This document shows positions 54,165 through 63,097 of a DNA stretch of 64,000 nt, piece by piece (within the stretch, counting starts at the first letter, position 1; every line of letters begins with the position of its first letter). The translations under genes and the position numbers were made by a program. The stretch is taken from positions 124,001 to 188,000 of the forward strand of contig CAXXWT010000004.1 of NCBI GenBank assembly GCA_963674685.2. The letters run 5' to 3'. This stretch comes from G963674685 sp963674685. Lineage in GTDB: Bacteria; Lernaellota; Lernaellaia; JACKCT01. Under the pieces are notes generated by a model. The model worked only from the letters and a program-made list of their open reading frames with translations. It made no database searches and was not told the DNA's origin.

Positions 54165-55208
54165 ATGGCGAAACCGGCGGTCAGAAGAAGGCGGCGCATC
54201 AGGTCGCTTAATTCTTTCAAGGCAAAATTTTTTCTTTTTGTCTTTTCCGCCATTGTTGCGTTGATTTTAGCCGAAACAGTGGTTCGCGTCGGTAACTTCG
54301 ACTGGCGATACGTTAAAAAAGTGCTTTATTATCAGGGAGTGGATGTGCCGGCTCATCGCCCCGCCATGGATCCGATTCTGCTCTACGAGTTAAAACCGGG
54401 ATTTTACAGGCTCCATGAGGATAACGTGACCGTCAATTCAGCCGGGGCAAGGGGTCCCGAGAGGCTTGTGAGCAAAGCGCCGGGAATATATCGCGTTGTC
54501 GTCATCGGCGCATCCAACGTTTATGGAGCGGCGGTGGATGACGCGGATACCTGGCCGATGCGGCTTGAAAAAGAATTGAACAAAAGATACGGCGGTTCTT
54601 TCGAGGTGTGGAATTACGGCGTATCGGCTTATGTCGGCCTGCAATTTGCCAAGAAGGCGGAAATCGCTTTGCGCACGCTCGATCCCGATTTTATGATCAT
54701 CGCTCTCACCAACGGCGGAGTGCGGGCCTTTTTGCGGGATGCGCCTGTCGCGCCTTTGTTTGAAAAATTCCCGCGCCTATGGTTTGAATTCGCGGTTTTC
54801 CCCGAATTTGATGTGCTGTCCGAAAAAATCAATGATTTTCTTGTAACGCATTGGCGCACTTACAGGCAGGCGCTTTTATTTATGCGGGAAAAGCACGGCG
54901 ATCAGGATGCCTGGGAGAAATGGCACGAGTCGCGCAATGCGAAGGCCGTCAGGAAGTATTTGAATGAAAACAAGGATAAAACGCAGCACATGATCTTTCT
55001 ATGTCCGGCTGTCAGTCGCATATATTTTTGGAATTATTACGCCAGAACGGACGTGCCGGTCTTTGAACTGCGCGCGGATAAAATGCCGCGGGAATATCGC
55101 GAGATTCATCCGCCGCCTCACGTTAATCAGTGGTATGCCGAGCGGATGGTTGAATGGTTCAATGATAATAACTTAATTTCTTTAACCAATAATACCAACA
55201 ATCCATAA
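54165..55208 (+). CDS. SGNH-hydrolase-like protein with one membrane anchor
   Basis: A basic N-terminus (VRRRRRIRSLNSFKAK) is followed by one hydrophobic helix. The body has a block-I-like segment VVVIGASNVYGAAVDDADTW and a block-II-like NYGVSAYVG. The third block reads IIALTNGGVRAF instead of a clear GxND, and the last His is in EIHPPPHVNQWYAERM, so activity is less certain than for the SGNH protein at 23148. An acyl-transfer role on surface sugars is inferred. Downstream DNA is AT-rich. Confidence 0.75.
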   Translation: MAKPAVRRRRRIRSLNSFKAKFFLFVFSAIVALILAETVVRVGNFDWRYVKKVLYYQGVDVPAHRPAMDPILLYELKPGFYRLHEDNVTVNSAGARGPERLVSKAPGIYRVVVIGASNVYGAAVDDADTWPMRLEKELNKRYGGSFEVWNYGVSAYVGLQFAKKAEIALRTLDPDFMIIALTNGGVRAFLRDAPVAPLFEKFPRLWFEFAVFPEFDVLSEKINDFLVTHWRTYRQALLFMREKHGDQDAWEKWHESRNAKAVRKYLNENKDKTQHMIFLCPAVSRIYFWNYYARTDVPVFELRADKMPREYREIHPPPHVNQWYAERMVEWFNDNNLISLTNNTNNP

Positions 55209-55274
55209 ATATTTTTTTTCAATATCCAATAAATTGTATAAAACCAAGTAATAAACTTGAAAAAGCTGTTTTGC

Positions 55275-55303
55275 TTGACATGTAATAAACGTTTAAGTAG
55301 TAA
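55275..55303 (+). promoter_or_regulatory. Promoter for the lipoprotein at 55346
   Basis: TTGACA (55275-55280) is followed by a 17-base spacer and TAGTAA (55298-55303), about 40 bases before the start codon. Confidence 0.5.
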
Positions 55304-55345
55304 TTCGTGATGGTTGTGGAAAATTCATAATTAGGAGGGGCGCTC

Positions 55346-56758
55346 ATGAAAAGAGGATGTCGGTTTTTCATCTATGGTTTGTTGGTATTTAGCTTTTTAC
55401 TCAGCGGATGTACTGCTGCGGTAAAACATGATTTTTGGACGCCGAACGCGGATTTCCTGGATCATACGATTACAAAAGCGGTTAATGAGATCGATGAATT
55501 GGGAATCCCGAAGGATAACACCATCGCCATTGGAGAACTGGTCAGCAGAAAATCGGACAACAGTGTTCCCAGCGCTTTGGTGTATGACGAGCTTGTACGA
55601 TTGTTGCGAGTCAAAAGCTATAGAGTTCTCGATCGGGATCGCGACACAATTCGCCTTATGGCCCCGGAAGCGGAGGATTCTTTTCCGCTGACCGTCAAGC
55701 CGCTGAATATGGGAATTGAAAATCCCACGGCTTATGACGCCATCGTCGGAGACCCGAATATGGCCATGGCCGAGGAAAAAGGCGGCAATATTATCATTTT
55801 CACACAGAAACAGAATCGAAATGGACCGGAATCCTACAACGTGATGGCCCGGTTGCCCAAGGCCGATTACCTGCTGCTTTATCGCATTCTCGAAGTCGGC
55901 GTGCGCTACGGTGATACGGAAAAACCGAAAAGCGGCATGGTTTTGCGCCGAGCCCGCGTTGCGTTCAATTATCGCGTTGTTTCGACAAGCGGCGGCGATG
56001 TGATGTGGAGCGGGCGCGTTGACACTGTTCTGGAAGATGAAATTCCGTCGAACATGAAAACCAGGTTGGCTCAGAATCTGTATCCGTATTATCCGCATAA
56101 CCATCCGGACTATACTCTTAAATCCAAGGAAAACGACGCCGATGACTATACCGGAAAATCCACCAGCAGCATCCTGATACCGGATAAGGACCGGTACAAG
56201 GGATTCAGCGTCGGCGAGGCAATGTATTCGGACGGCGACTTCAAGGATAATTACGACGAAACCTCCCTTGAGGCGTCGGTGATTACAATCCGGCGGGTCA
56301 TGCCCGAAATTTTCGACAAAGCCTGGATATGGGGTTCCGCCGGTTTGGGTTATGTGACTGGCACGAACGATAAGACCGATCAGGGTTTTGAGGAAAAAAC
56401 CGATCTGACTTTATTATACGTTCCTCTCAGGTTGAATGCCTTGTACTGCTACGGACACGGTCCGGTGCAGCCCTTCTTCGGGGCCGGCCTCGCGGCGACT
56501 TTGGCGTATCATAAGGCGGAATTGCATCTTCGGGATAATGAAAAAGACGCCAATGAAGATCTTGATGATGCGACGGCTGTGAACGTGCTGATTTCGCCTA
56601 TGTTAATGGGCGGCCTGCGAATCGGCAATGTCCACTTCGACCTGTCGTATATTTATTCCCACAAAAGTGAACTGGCGGATTCGTGGGAGGAAAAAACCTT
56701 GGTTCCCAAAGAAGTCGACATGACGTCCCTCACGATTCAGATGGGGTTGTTGTTCTAA
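55346..56758 (+). CDS. Lipoprotein: FlgO/CsgG-like N-terminal part plus beta-barrel-like C-terminus
   Basis: AGGAGGGG precedes the ATG. The signal peptide ends LLSGCTAAV (Cys about 22). Residues about 40-235 resemble the FlgO/CsgG-type fold, with ALVYDELVRLLRVKSYRVLD, then ADYLLLYRILEVGVRYGD and VAFNYRVVSTSGGDVMWSGRV. Residues about 310-470 look like an eight-strand outer-membrane barrel with amphipathic strands (WIWGSAGLGYVTG, LLYVPLRLNALYCYG, PFFGAGLAATLAYHKAE, GGLRIGNVHFDLSYIYSHK) and a final Phe. The next gene, a secreted caspase-like protein, is on the same strand after about 190 bases and a possible terminator. Confidence 0.78.
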   Translation: MKRGCRFFIYGLLVFSFLLSGCTAAVKHDFWTPNADFLDHTITKAVNEIDELGIPKDNTIAIGELVSRKSDNSVPSALVYDELVRLLRVKSYRVLDRDRDTIRLMAPEAEDSFPLTVKPLNMGIENPTAYDAIVGDPNMAMAEEKGGNIIIFTQKQNRNGPESYNVMARLPKADYLLLYRILEVGVRYGDTEKPKSGMVLRRARVAFNYRVVSTSGGDVMWSGRVDTVLEDEIPSNMKTRLAQNLYPYYPHNHPDYTLKSKENDADDYTGKSTSSILIPDKDRYKGFSVGEAMYSDGDFKDNYDETSLEASVITIRRVMPEIFDKAWIWGSAGLGYVTGTNDKTDQGFEEKTDLTLLYVPLRLNALYCYGHGPVQPFFGAGLAATLAYHKAELHLRDNEKDANEDLDDATAVNVLISPMLMGGLRIGNVHFDLSYIYSHKSELADSWEEKTLVPKEVDMTSLTIQMGLLF

Positions 56759-56773
56759 GGGATCGCAAAAAAA

Positions 56774-56835
56774 CGGGACTTTAGAGCGTCCCGCCGCACG
56801 GCTTCATACCGGCGCGGCGGGGCGCTTTGGCCTTT
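56774..56835 (+). terminator. Possible terminator (two adjacent hairpins)
   Basis: CGGGAC/GTCCCG (56774-56793) overlaps a second stem CCGCCGC/GCGGCGG (56791-56820), then CGCTTTGGCCTTTT. The T-run is weak, so it may reduce rather than end transcription into the caspase gene. Confidence 0.4.
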
Positions 56836-56949
56836 TCGACTGAACGTGCATTTTACTGTTGACTATAAAACGCCTCATTTTTAATATTTCGTCATTAAGC
56901 GAGGTGGGCTATTTTCAGGAAGTTTTTTTCAAATTGCGGCTTTGTCCTG

Positions 56950-58296
56950 ATGGCTTTGATCATCGGCGCATGTCTGTGTCCACCGGATCTTCTGGCAAAA
57001 AAACGCGGCGGAAGCATCACGGATTCAGGCAATGAGGCTTCGGGTCAATGGTATCATAAAAGCGTGGCCCTGGTTGTCGGCATCGATGAATATCGCCATG
57101 GCTGGCCGCCGCTTTGTGCGGCTGTCAGCGACGCGAAACTCGTCGCGAAGGAACTGGAAAGCCAGGGGTTTGAAGTTATCAGGCTTCTTAACAATCAGGC
57201 CACGAAAGCGCGGATTACGCGCTACCTGTACGATGTCATCCCGGGAAAAGTCGGTCCGGGAGACAGGCTGATCATTTATTTTTCGGGACACGGACAAACG
57301 GAAACGGCGCCGGGAGGGCAGCTGGGATACCTGGTGCCTTACGACGGGTGCATGTCCAAACGCAAGGATCTTTTCTCGTCGTATATTTCCATGAAGGAAG
57401 TCAAAAGCATCCTGATGGATAAATACAAGGTCAAGCATATTTTGCTTGTATCCGACGTGTGTTTCAGCGGTTTGATGACCGGCCGAGGCTCCGCAAAAAA
57501 TGCGGAGATCGACACGGCTTTGCGTTTGAGCGGCAGCATGGTTCTTACCGCCGGGGGAAAAAACGAACCCGCGGAAGACGGCCTTTTCACCAGTGTTTTT
57601 CTCGACGGAATCCGCGGCGGCGCCGACTATAATGGCGATCACTACGTGACTTTCAGCGAACTGGCGCAGCATACGCGCCGAGATGTTCTCGATAAAAGCG
57701 GCGGGCGCCAAAGGCCGCTGTACGGATGGTGGCTGGGTGAAGGCGAAATCGTATTCGCTTCCAAATCCACAAATCCGTCAACGCAAAAAACGGCAAGCCC
57801 GCCGATTGCAAGCCCGTCCGAAGTTGCAACGACGATGTCTTCCGAAGTCGCGGCAGCCATGTCGCCCGAAGTGAAAACGGCCGGGGAGATTACCGGAATC
57901 TATCCGAACGCCCAAAGCCGGAATCCGCGTTATCAGTTGACCGGGTGCGGAACAATCCTGGATAAAAACAATCGGTTGGAATGGCTCGTCGGACCCGATC
58001 GGGACATGGATTACAACCAGGCCGCCGCCTGGGCGCAAAAGCTGGGATTTTGCGGCGGACGCTGGCGATTGCCGACGCTCAAAGAACTGGAGACTCTCTA
58101 TCTCAACGGCGCCGGGAAAGCCAACCGCGATATGATTTTTAATGTGGATTATCAAAAAGTCTGGAGCAGTCAGAAAGACAATCCGGGAATCGCTCACTAT
58201 TTTTATTTCTATCGCGGTTTTTCCCAGTGGCAGGTGAGAACCGACGCAAAGGATATGAGAGTTCTCGCCGTGCGCCGCCATGCAGCTTCTCAATGA
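56950..58296 (+). CDS. Secreted caspase-like (C14) protease with C-terminal DUF1566 domain
   Basis: The caspase p20-like domain (about residues 35-260) has the catalytic His in IIYFSGHGQTE (H114) and Cys in LLVSDVCFSG (C171), counted from the ATG at 56950. After a Ser/Ala/Pro linker comes a DUF1566 domain (about 325-445; LEWLVGPD, GGRWRLPTLKELETLY, RVLAVRR), related to the stand-alone lipoprotein at 1545. The ATG has no ribosome site. In frame, an ATT at 56911 follows AGGTGGG and would give FRKFFSNCGFVLMALIIGAC, a good signal peptide, so the true product is probably exported. The target is unknown. Confidence 0.85.
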   Translation: MALIIGACLCPPDLLAKKRGGSITDSGNEASGQWYHKSVALVVGIDEYRHGWPPLCAAVSDAKLVAKELESQGFEVIRLLNNQATKARITRYLYDVIPGKVGPGDRLIIYFSGHGQTETAPGGQLGYLVPYDGCMSKRKDLFSSYISMKEVKSILMDKYKVKHILLVSDVCFSGLMTGRGSAKNAEIDTALRLSGSMVLTAGGKNEPAEDGLFTSVFLDGIRGGADYNGDHYVTFSELAQHTRRDVLDKSGGRQRPLYGWWLGEGEIVFASKSTNPSTQKTASPPIASPSEVATTMSSEVAAAMSPEVKTAGEITGIYPNAQSRNPRYQLTGCGTILDKNNRLEWLVGPDRDMDYNQAAAWAQKLGFCGGRWRLPTLKELETLYLNGAGKANRDMIFNVDYQKVWSSQKDNPGIAHYFYFYRGFSQWQVRTDAKDMRVLAVRRHAASQ

Positions 58297-58402
58297 GTTT
58301 CCACGGAAATCCTTTTGTTCGCATTTGGGTGTGAGCTTTAAATATCCCAATAAATGTTTTTCGACGCGCTGCAATGATTGACTTACCGCGCATGCGCTCA
58401 TT

Positions 58403-59725
58403 ATGATTTTGCCCACCATGGACTTGCGCCCCTTAATAAAGACGATTTTACGGCTGCGCGCGCCGATTCTGATAACGGTGGCGGCTATCACCGCAGTATC
58501 TTTCTTTTTCGCCATTCGCCTGGACTTCGACAGTTCCATCGACATCTGGTTTCTGGAAGACGATCCCGACCTGGTCATATATCGGGATTTCCTGGACCGG
58601 TTCGGCGCCGACGAAGTGGCGGTCATCGGCATATTCGCCGACAACGTGTTCACCCCCGAAGTCCTTGAAATCATCGATCGCGTCACGGCCGAAGCGCGCA
58701 ATGTTCCCCACGCCTATAACGTGCGCTCCATTTCCAATCTTTCCGTCGCCGTCGGCTCCGACGGGATGGTCGATTTCGGTCCCCTCTTTAAAGAGGTTCC
58801 CAAGACGCAAGACGAGGCCGACGCCATCAGGGAAAAAGCCCTGGCTTCGCCTTTTCTTGTCGGCAATTTGATTAACAAAGACGGAGCCGCCTCAGCGGTC
58901 ATTGTGAATCTGGCTCAGGACGGCCAGGACTTTATCGGCAAAATGGAAATGGCTGACGGATTGCGCGCCATTGCAAAAAAGGAAATGCGGCCCGGCGTGC
59001 AATTGCACGTCGCCGGTTCGCCGATTATCGACGACGCATTTTATCGATACAGCAAGCGGGACGCCCAGATTTACGTTCCGGCAACTTTTCTATGCGTTCT
59101 GATCATCGTGTTCCTGGTTTTTCGCCGCCTGAGCGCCGTGGCCATCTGCATGAGCGTCGTGCTTTTCGCCTCGATGTGGACCTTCGGAATTATGAGCGCC
59201 ATGGGCATTTTGGTAAACGTCGTTTCCGTGGCGCTTCTCGCTTTGACCCTGGCGGTAGGTGTTGCCAATGTTGTGCATATTCTTGCCGATTATTACCAGG
59301 AACTCGAAGAAGGCTTCGAACCGAACAAGGCCATTGTCGACAGCCTGGAGCGCCTGATCACGCCGTGTTTTTTCACCAGCATGACCACGGCCATGGGCCT
59401 GCTGTCCCTTTCCGTCAGCGATCTCAAGCCCGTGCGGGATTTCGGATGGCTGGCCGCGCTGTCGGTGACCTTTGCATTTATTTTGAGCTTCACCTTCGTT
59501 CCCGCCGTCCTCCGACTGGCCAAACCCCCGTCAAAGCGCTTTATCGAAAAGCAAAAACGCGGATTGATGACCAAAGTCCTGGAAATGACCGGGCGCCCGA
59601 CAAAGCGCAGCAGCGTGATGGTCTTTATCGCGTCCTTGTTTTTAATTGCTCCGGGCGTCTATGGCCTGATGAGCATCACGACCGGCAGCAATCCCGTGAA
59701 GTTTTTCAAAAAAGCGATCCGCTGA
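58403..59725 (+). CDS. RND/MMPL-type exporter, N-terminal half (split gene)
   Basis: The 440-residue frame has one N-terminal helix, a large periplasmic domain (SSIDIWFLEDDPDLVIYRDF, then the module to about 225) and helices 2-6 (LCVLIIVFLVFRRLSAVAI, ILVNVVSVALLALTLAVGVANV, then TSMTTAMGLLSLSVSDL). It ends abruptly with SNPVKFFKKAIR before a stop, where relatives continue. The second half lies in the -1 frame directly downstream. Proteins of this family export lipids or drugs. The start ATG lacks a clear ribosome site. Confidence 0.88.
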   Translation: MILPTMDLRPLIKTILRLRAPILITVAAITAVSFFFAIRLDFDSSIDIWFLEDDPDLVIYRDFLDRFGADEVAVIGIFADNVFTPEVLEIIDRVTAEARNVPHAYNVRSISNLSVAVGSDGMVDFGPLFKEVPKTQDEADAIREKALASPFLVGNLINKDGAASAVIVNLAQDGQDFIGKMEMADGLRAIAKKEMRPGVQLHVAGSPIIDDAFYRYSKRDAQIYVPATFLCVLIIVFLVFRRLSAVAICMSVVLFASMWTFGIMSAMGILVNVVSVALLALTLAVGVANVVHILADYYQELEEGFEPNKAIVDSLERLITPCFFTSMTTAMGLLSLSVSDLKPVRDFGWLAALSVTFAFILSFTFVPAVLRLAKPPSKRFIEKQKRGLMTKVLEMTGRPTKRSSVMVFIASLFLIAPGVYGLMSITTGSNPVKFFKKAIR

Positions 59726-59739
59726 GGGAGGAACTGCAA

Positions 59740-60753
59740 TTGGTCGACGGCGCTCTGGGTGGAAGCGTCAGTATCGAATCGCTGATCGAAACGCAGCCGG
59801 GAGGATTGAAGGAGCCGGAAATCCTGCGCCGCATCGACGATCTGGAGAGATACGCGGAAACGCTCCATGGCGCCACGACTTCATTGTCGGTGGCGGATAT
59901 TCTCAAGGATATGAATCGCATCATATACGACGGCGATCCGGCTCATTATCAAATTCCGGCAACGCGCGCCACGGCGGCGCAGTATTACCTTCTTATGGAA
60001 GGGGACGAGAATTTCGATCAGTACGTGCAGGGCGACTATTCCGTGGGGCGATCCACAACGCGCGTGGAGCTCATGAAGGCGGAACAGTTGATGAAGGAAG
60101 TCAAATCCTTCTTCGACAAGGTCGAGCGGGAATTCTCCGGAAAAGAACTTAAGGTCACCGTCACCGGATTTATGAAGCTTATGTACGACATGGAGCGATA
60201 TCTTATCACCAGTCAGATTAAGAGTTTCACGACGGCTTTCGTGGTGATCAGTATTATGATGATTATTTTGCTGCGCTCGCTTCGTTTGGGGCTTTTCGCG
60301 CTCATACCCAACCTTGTGCCGATATTTCTGGGCATGGCTTTTATGGGATTATTGCATATCAACCTTGATCCCGGGACGGTCATGATCGGCTCCATCGCTT
60401 TGGGTCTGGTTGTGGACGACACGGTGCATTTCCTTGTCCGTATGCGACGTTTCATGCTGGCCGGCAGCAGTATCGAAGAAGGAATCAAGCAGACGATCGA
60501 CGAAGCGGGCCGGCCGATCATCGTCACCAGCCTTTGCCTTGCCGCCGGATTTTCCGTGCTGGCGTTGGGCAGCTTCACGCCCAATATCTACTTCGGCATG
60601 ATTTCCGCCGTGATCATTTTATTGGCGGTCGTCTTTGATTTGATCGTTTTGCCGGCCTCGCTGGTATTGGTCAGACCCGTGATCAATAAAAGAGGGGCAG
60701 GCTCTAAAGAAGATTCGCCGCCAGTTCCGCCAGACCGGAACGCTCGCCCTTGA
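59740..60753 (+). CDS. RND/MMPL-type exporter, C-terminal half (split gene)
   Basis: The frame continues the exporter: LVDGALGGSVSIESLIETQ, a second periplasmic domain, and helices 7-12 (FTTAFVVISIMMIILLRSL, VMIGSIALGLVVDDTVHFLV, IVTSLCLAAGFSVLALGSF). A TTG at 59740 is preceded by GGGAGG eight bases upstream, so this half could be translated separately. Alternatively a -1 slip in the A6 run (59708-59713) would fuse both halves. Its end overlaps the convergent phoH gene by 50 bases. Confidence 0.82.
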   Translation: MVDGALGGSVSIESLIETQPGGLKEPEILRRIDDLERYAETLHGATTSLSVADILKDMNRIIYDGDPAHYQIPATRATAAQYYLLMEGDENFDQYVQGDYSVGRSTTRVELMKAEQLMKEVKSFFDKVEREFSGKELKVTVTGFMKLMYDMERYLITSQIKSFTTAFVVISIMMIILLRSLRLGLFALIPNLVPIFLGMAFMGLLHINLDPGTVMIGSIALGLVVDDTVHFLVRMRRFMLAGSSIEEGIKQTIDEAGRPIIVTSLCLAAGFSVLALGSFTPNIYFGMISAVIILLAVVFDLIVLPASLVLVRPVINKRGAGSKEDSPPVPPDRNARP

Positions 60754-62035
60754 ACAGGGAAACGTGTCCGGCGATCTCCTGCCCCTTTAATTTTTCCACG
60801 ACGTAGGACAGGCCGTTCGACGACGAATCCAGGTAGGGATTGTCGATCTGATAAGGATCGCCGGTGAGCACGACCTTCGTGCCTTCGCCGGTTCTCGTGA
60901 TGACGGTTTTGACCTCGTGAGGCGTCAGGTTCTGCGCCTCGTCGACGATCAAAAATTGATTGGGAATCGAGCGCCCGCGAATGAAGGTCAGAGCTTCGAG
61001 CTGGATGACTTCCTTATCTTCGAGTTCCGCCAGGCGCGTATACTGCGCCGCTTTGTCGCCGGGGCTCGACAGCAGAAAATCCAGGTTGTCGTAAATGGGC
61101 TGCATCCACGGCCGCAGTTTTTCGTCGATGCTGCCGGGCAAGAAACCCACGTCCCGGCCCAGGGGAACCACGGGGCGGGATATCAGGATGCGCTGGTAGA
61201 CTTCCTCTTTGACGACCTTCTGCAACGCCGCCGCCAGGGCCAGCAGGGTTTTTCCCGTCCCGGCTTTTCCCACGAGGGTCACCAGCTTGATCTCGTCGTC
61301 GAGCAGAATATCCAGGGCGAAGCGCTGCTCGCGATTGCGCGGGTTTAAGGAAAACACCGAGCCTTTGAGTTTTTTGACGACCTGCACCTGACTGCCGTTT
61401 TTCAAACGGCACAGGGCTGTATGATTCGGATTGCTTTCATCGATCAGCGTGAGAAACTGGTTGGGATATAAAGGATCATCCGAGCTTTCGATCTCCACGG
61501 AGCCCTGCGCGTAGAGTTCGTCGATGAGTTCCTTGGGCACCTCGAACTCCGCGGCGCCGCTGTAGAGTTCCTCGATGTCCACCTTGGCGTTTTCGAAATC
61601 CTCGGCTTCCAGATCCAGGGCGTCGGCCTTGATGCGCAGGTTCGTGTCCTTGGTGACGAGGATGGTGCGGGCCTTGGGATTTTCTTTTTGCACGCGCAGC
61701 GCGGTGGCGAGAATGCGGTTGTCGTTTTTGTTGTCCAAAACGATGCCCGCCAGGCTTCCGTTTTGTTCCCGGTCCAGGACGATCCGCAACGAGCCGCCGA
61801 CGTCGAGGGCAACGCCTTTGTTCAGTTTGCCCCTGCCGCGAAGGCCGTCGAGAATGCGGCTGACGGCGCGGGCGTTTCTTCCGATTTCCGAAAGCTCTTT
61901 TTTGAATCGGTCGATTTCCTCGATCACGATGATGGGCAGGATGATGTTGTTGTCTTCAAAAAGGAAAATCGCGTTGGGATTGTGAAGCAGCACGTTCGTG
62001 TCCAGGACGAAAAACTTCGGGCGTCCTTTAGCCAT
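60704..62035 (-). CDS. PhoH-family ATPase with N-terminal PIN domain
   Basis: The N-terminal PIN domain (about residues 5-135) has the expected acidic residues in FVLDTNVLLHNP, VIEEIDRFKKE, DNRILATAL and LVTKDTNLRIKADAL. A linker leads to the PhoH ATPase (about 230-443) with Walker A LVGKAGTGKTLLA, the RPVVPLGRDVGFLPG segment, Walker B FLIVDEAQNLTPHEV and VVLTGDPYQID. PhoH2-type proteins are RNA helicase/ribonucleases, often linked to stress. Length 443 is typical. Start ATG. Its end lies inside the convergent exporter gene. Confidence 0.93.
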   Translation of the reverse strand: MAKGRPKFFVLDTNVLLHNPNAIFLFEDNNIILPIIVIEEIDRFKKELSEIGRNARAVSRILDGLRGRGKLNKGVALDVGGSLRIVLDREQNGSLAGIVLDNKNDNRILATALRVQKENPKARTILVTKDTNLRIKADALDLEAEDFENAKVDIEELYSGAAEFEVPKELIDELYAQGSVEIESSDDPLYPNQFLTLIDESNPNHTALCRLKNGSQVQVVKKLKGSVFSLNPRNREQRFALDILLDDEIKLVTLVGKAGTGKTLLALAAALQKVVKEEVYQRILISRPVVPLGRDVGFLPGSIDEKLRPWMQPIYDNLDFLLSSPGDKAAQYTRLAELEDKEVIQLEALTFIRGRSIPNQFLIVDEAQNLTPHEVKTVITRTGEGTKVVLTGDPYQIDNPYLDSSSNGLSYVVEKLKGQEIAGHVSLFKGERSGLAELAANLL

Positions 62036-62222
62036 GTAAATCTCCCGTGGGAAAAAGGAAATATGGATTAGCGGTATCGGCGGTTTGATTTGTCAGGCGG
62101 GATCGTTTTTGTTTCAAGTTCATCCTTGAAATGCGTCAAAATGGCGCTTAAAATTGAGGCGCCGGTTCGCCTTATTTAATGTTTTAATACGATGGTGCGC
62201 AAAGTTACAAGAGAAATTTTCC

Positions 62223-63041
62223 ATGGCCGAAAAACGCATCACGTTAGAGTCGGAAAAATTCCATGTTGCATGGTGGTACCGCGCCATCGTCTGGATCGGC
62301 ACATGGATCATCGCCATAATCCTTCATCTGCTTTTTAAAACGTGCAAAGAGATCGTCATCGGCGAAAAAGACGAGCTTGAAGCGCAGAAAAAGGCCGGGA
62401 AACCGAATACATACGCCATATGGCACCGCAGCCTGATTTGGGCCATGTACTATTTCAGAGCCCGCCCGGGGGGCAAATACAAGCCCGTGGTCATCGCCAG
62501 CCGCAGTAAAGACGGCGAATGGGCCGCAGGAATGCTCAAACGGTTCGGCATCGCCAGCCCGCGGGGTTCCAGCACGCGCAATGGGAAGCAGGCCCTGGAG
62601 GAATACACGGATCTGGTGAAAAAAGGCTATAACGGCTCGCTGACCCCCGATGCGCCCAAAGGACCGGCGCAAAGAGCCAAGATAGGGCCGATCATCACCG
62701 CGGCGCGCACCGGTTCGCCTCTCATGCCCGCCGCGCAGACCGCCAAACCCGCGTGGCGCCTGAGCACGTGGGACCGGACCTTGGTCCCCAAACCTTTTTC
62801 GAAGATTTATCTATTGTTCGATGAAAAACCCATCGATATTCCGGCAAACGCCACGCCCGAGCAGCTTGAGGATTGCCGCAAACTTCTCGAACAGCGCCTG
62901 AACATCCTCAGCTATCAGGTCGATTGCTACGCGGAAAACCCCGCCGCCTGGGACAACCCCCGCGACATCCCGATCCCCGACGATTACTTCGGAGAAAACT
63001 GGGATCCGTTCAAATTCAGCACGAATTATTATCAAAGCTGA
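62223..63041 (+). CDS. DUF374-family acyltransferase-like protein
   Basis: I choose the ATG at 62223 (MAEKRITLESEKF); the frame also extends to a TTG at 62154 but the added residues look unrelated. One hydrophobic helix (about residues 16-38) is followed by NTYAIWHRSLIWAMYYFRAR, KDGEWAAGMLKRFGI, SSTRNGKQALEEYTDLVKKG, SLTPDAPKGPAQRAKIGPII and PLMPAAQTAKPAWRL, the order seen in DUF374 proteins, which are distant relatives of LpxL-type lipid acyltransferases. An inner-membrane role in lipid A or lipid modification is inferred. Confidence 0.85.
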   Translation: MAEKRITLESEKFHVAWWYRAIVWIGTWIIAIILHLLFKTCKEIVIGEKDELEAQKKAGKPNTYAIWHRSLIWAMYYFRARPGGKYKPVVIASRSKDGEWAAGMLKRFGIASPRGSSTRNGKQALEEYTDLVKKGYNGSLTPDAPKGPAQRAKIGPIITAARTGSPLMPAAQTAKPAWRLSTWDRTLVPKPFSKIYLLFDEKPIDIPANATPEQLEDCRKLLEQRLNILSYQVDCYAENPAAWDNPRDIPIPDDYFGENWDPFKFSTNYYQS

Positions 63042-63097
63042 ATAATTGATTGAGTCGCCATTGACCTAAGCGCATTTCTTTGTTTTGAATACTATCC

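Noticed and set aside
59708..59716. dnaX-type programmed -1 frameshift signal
   Set aside because: The codons are C AAA AAA G rather than A AAA AAG in the correct phase, so the P-site tRNA would pair poorly after slipping. The GGGAGG is downstream, not upstream. Slippage remains possible but I do not claim it.
59092..59739. Arg-rich upstream extension of the second exporter frame
   Set aside because: This part overlaps the first half of the exporter in another frame and has out-of-frame composition. Family-like sequence in this frame begins only near 59710.
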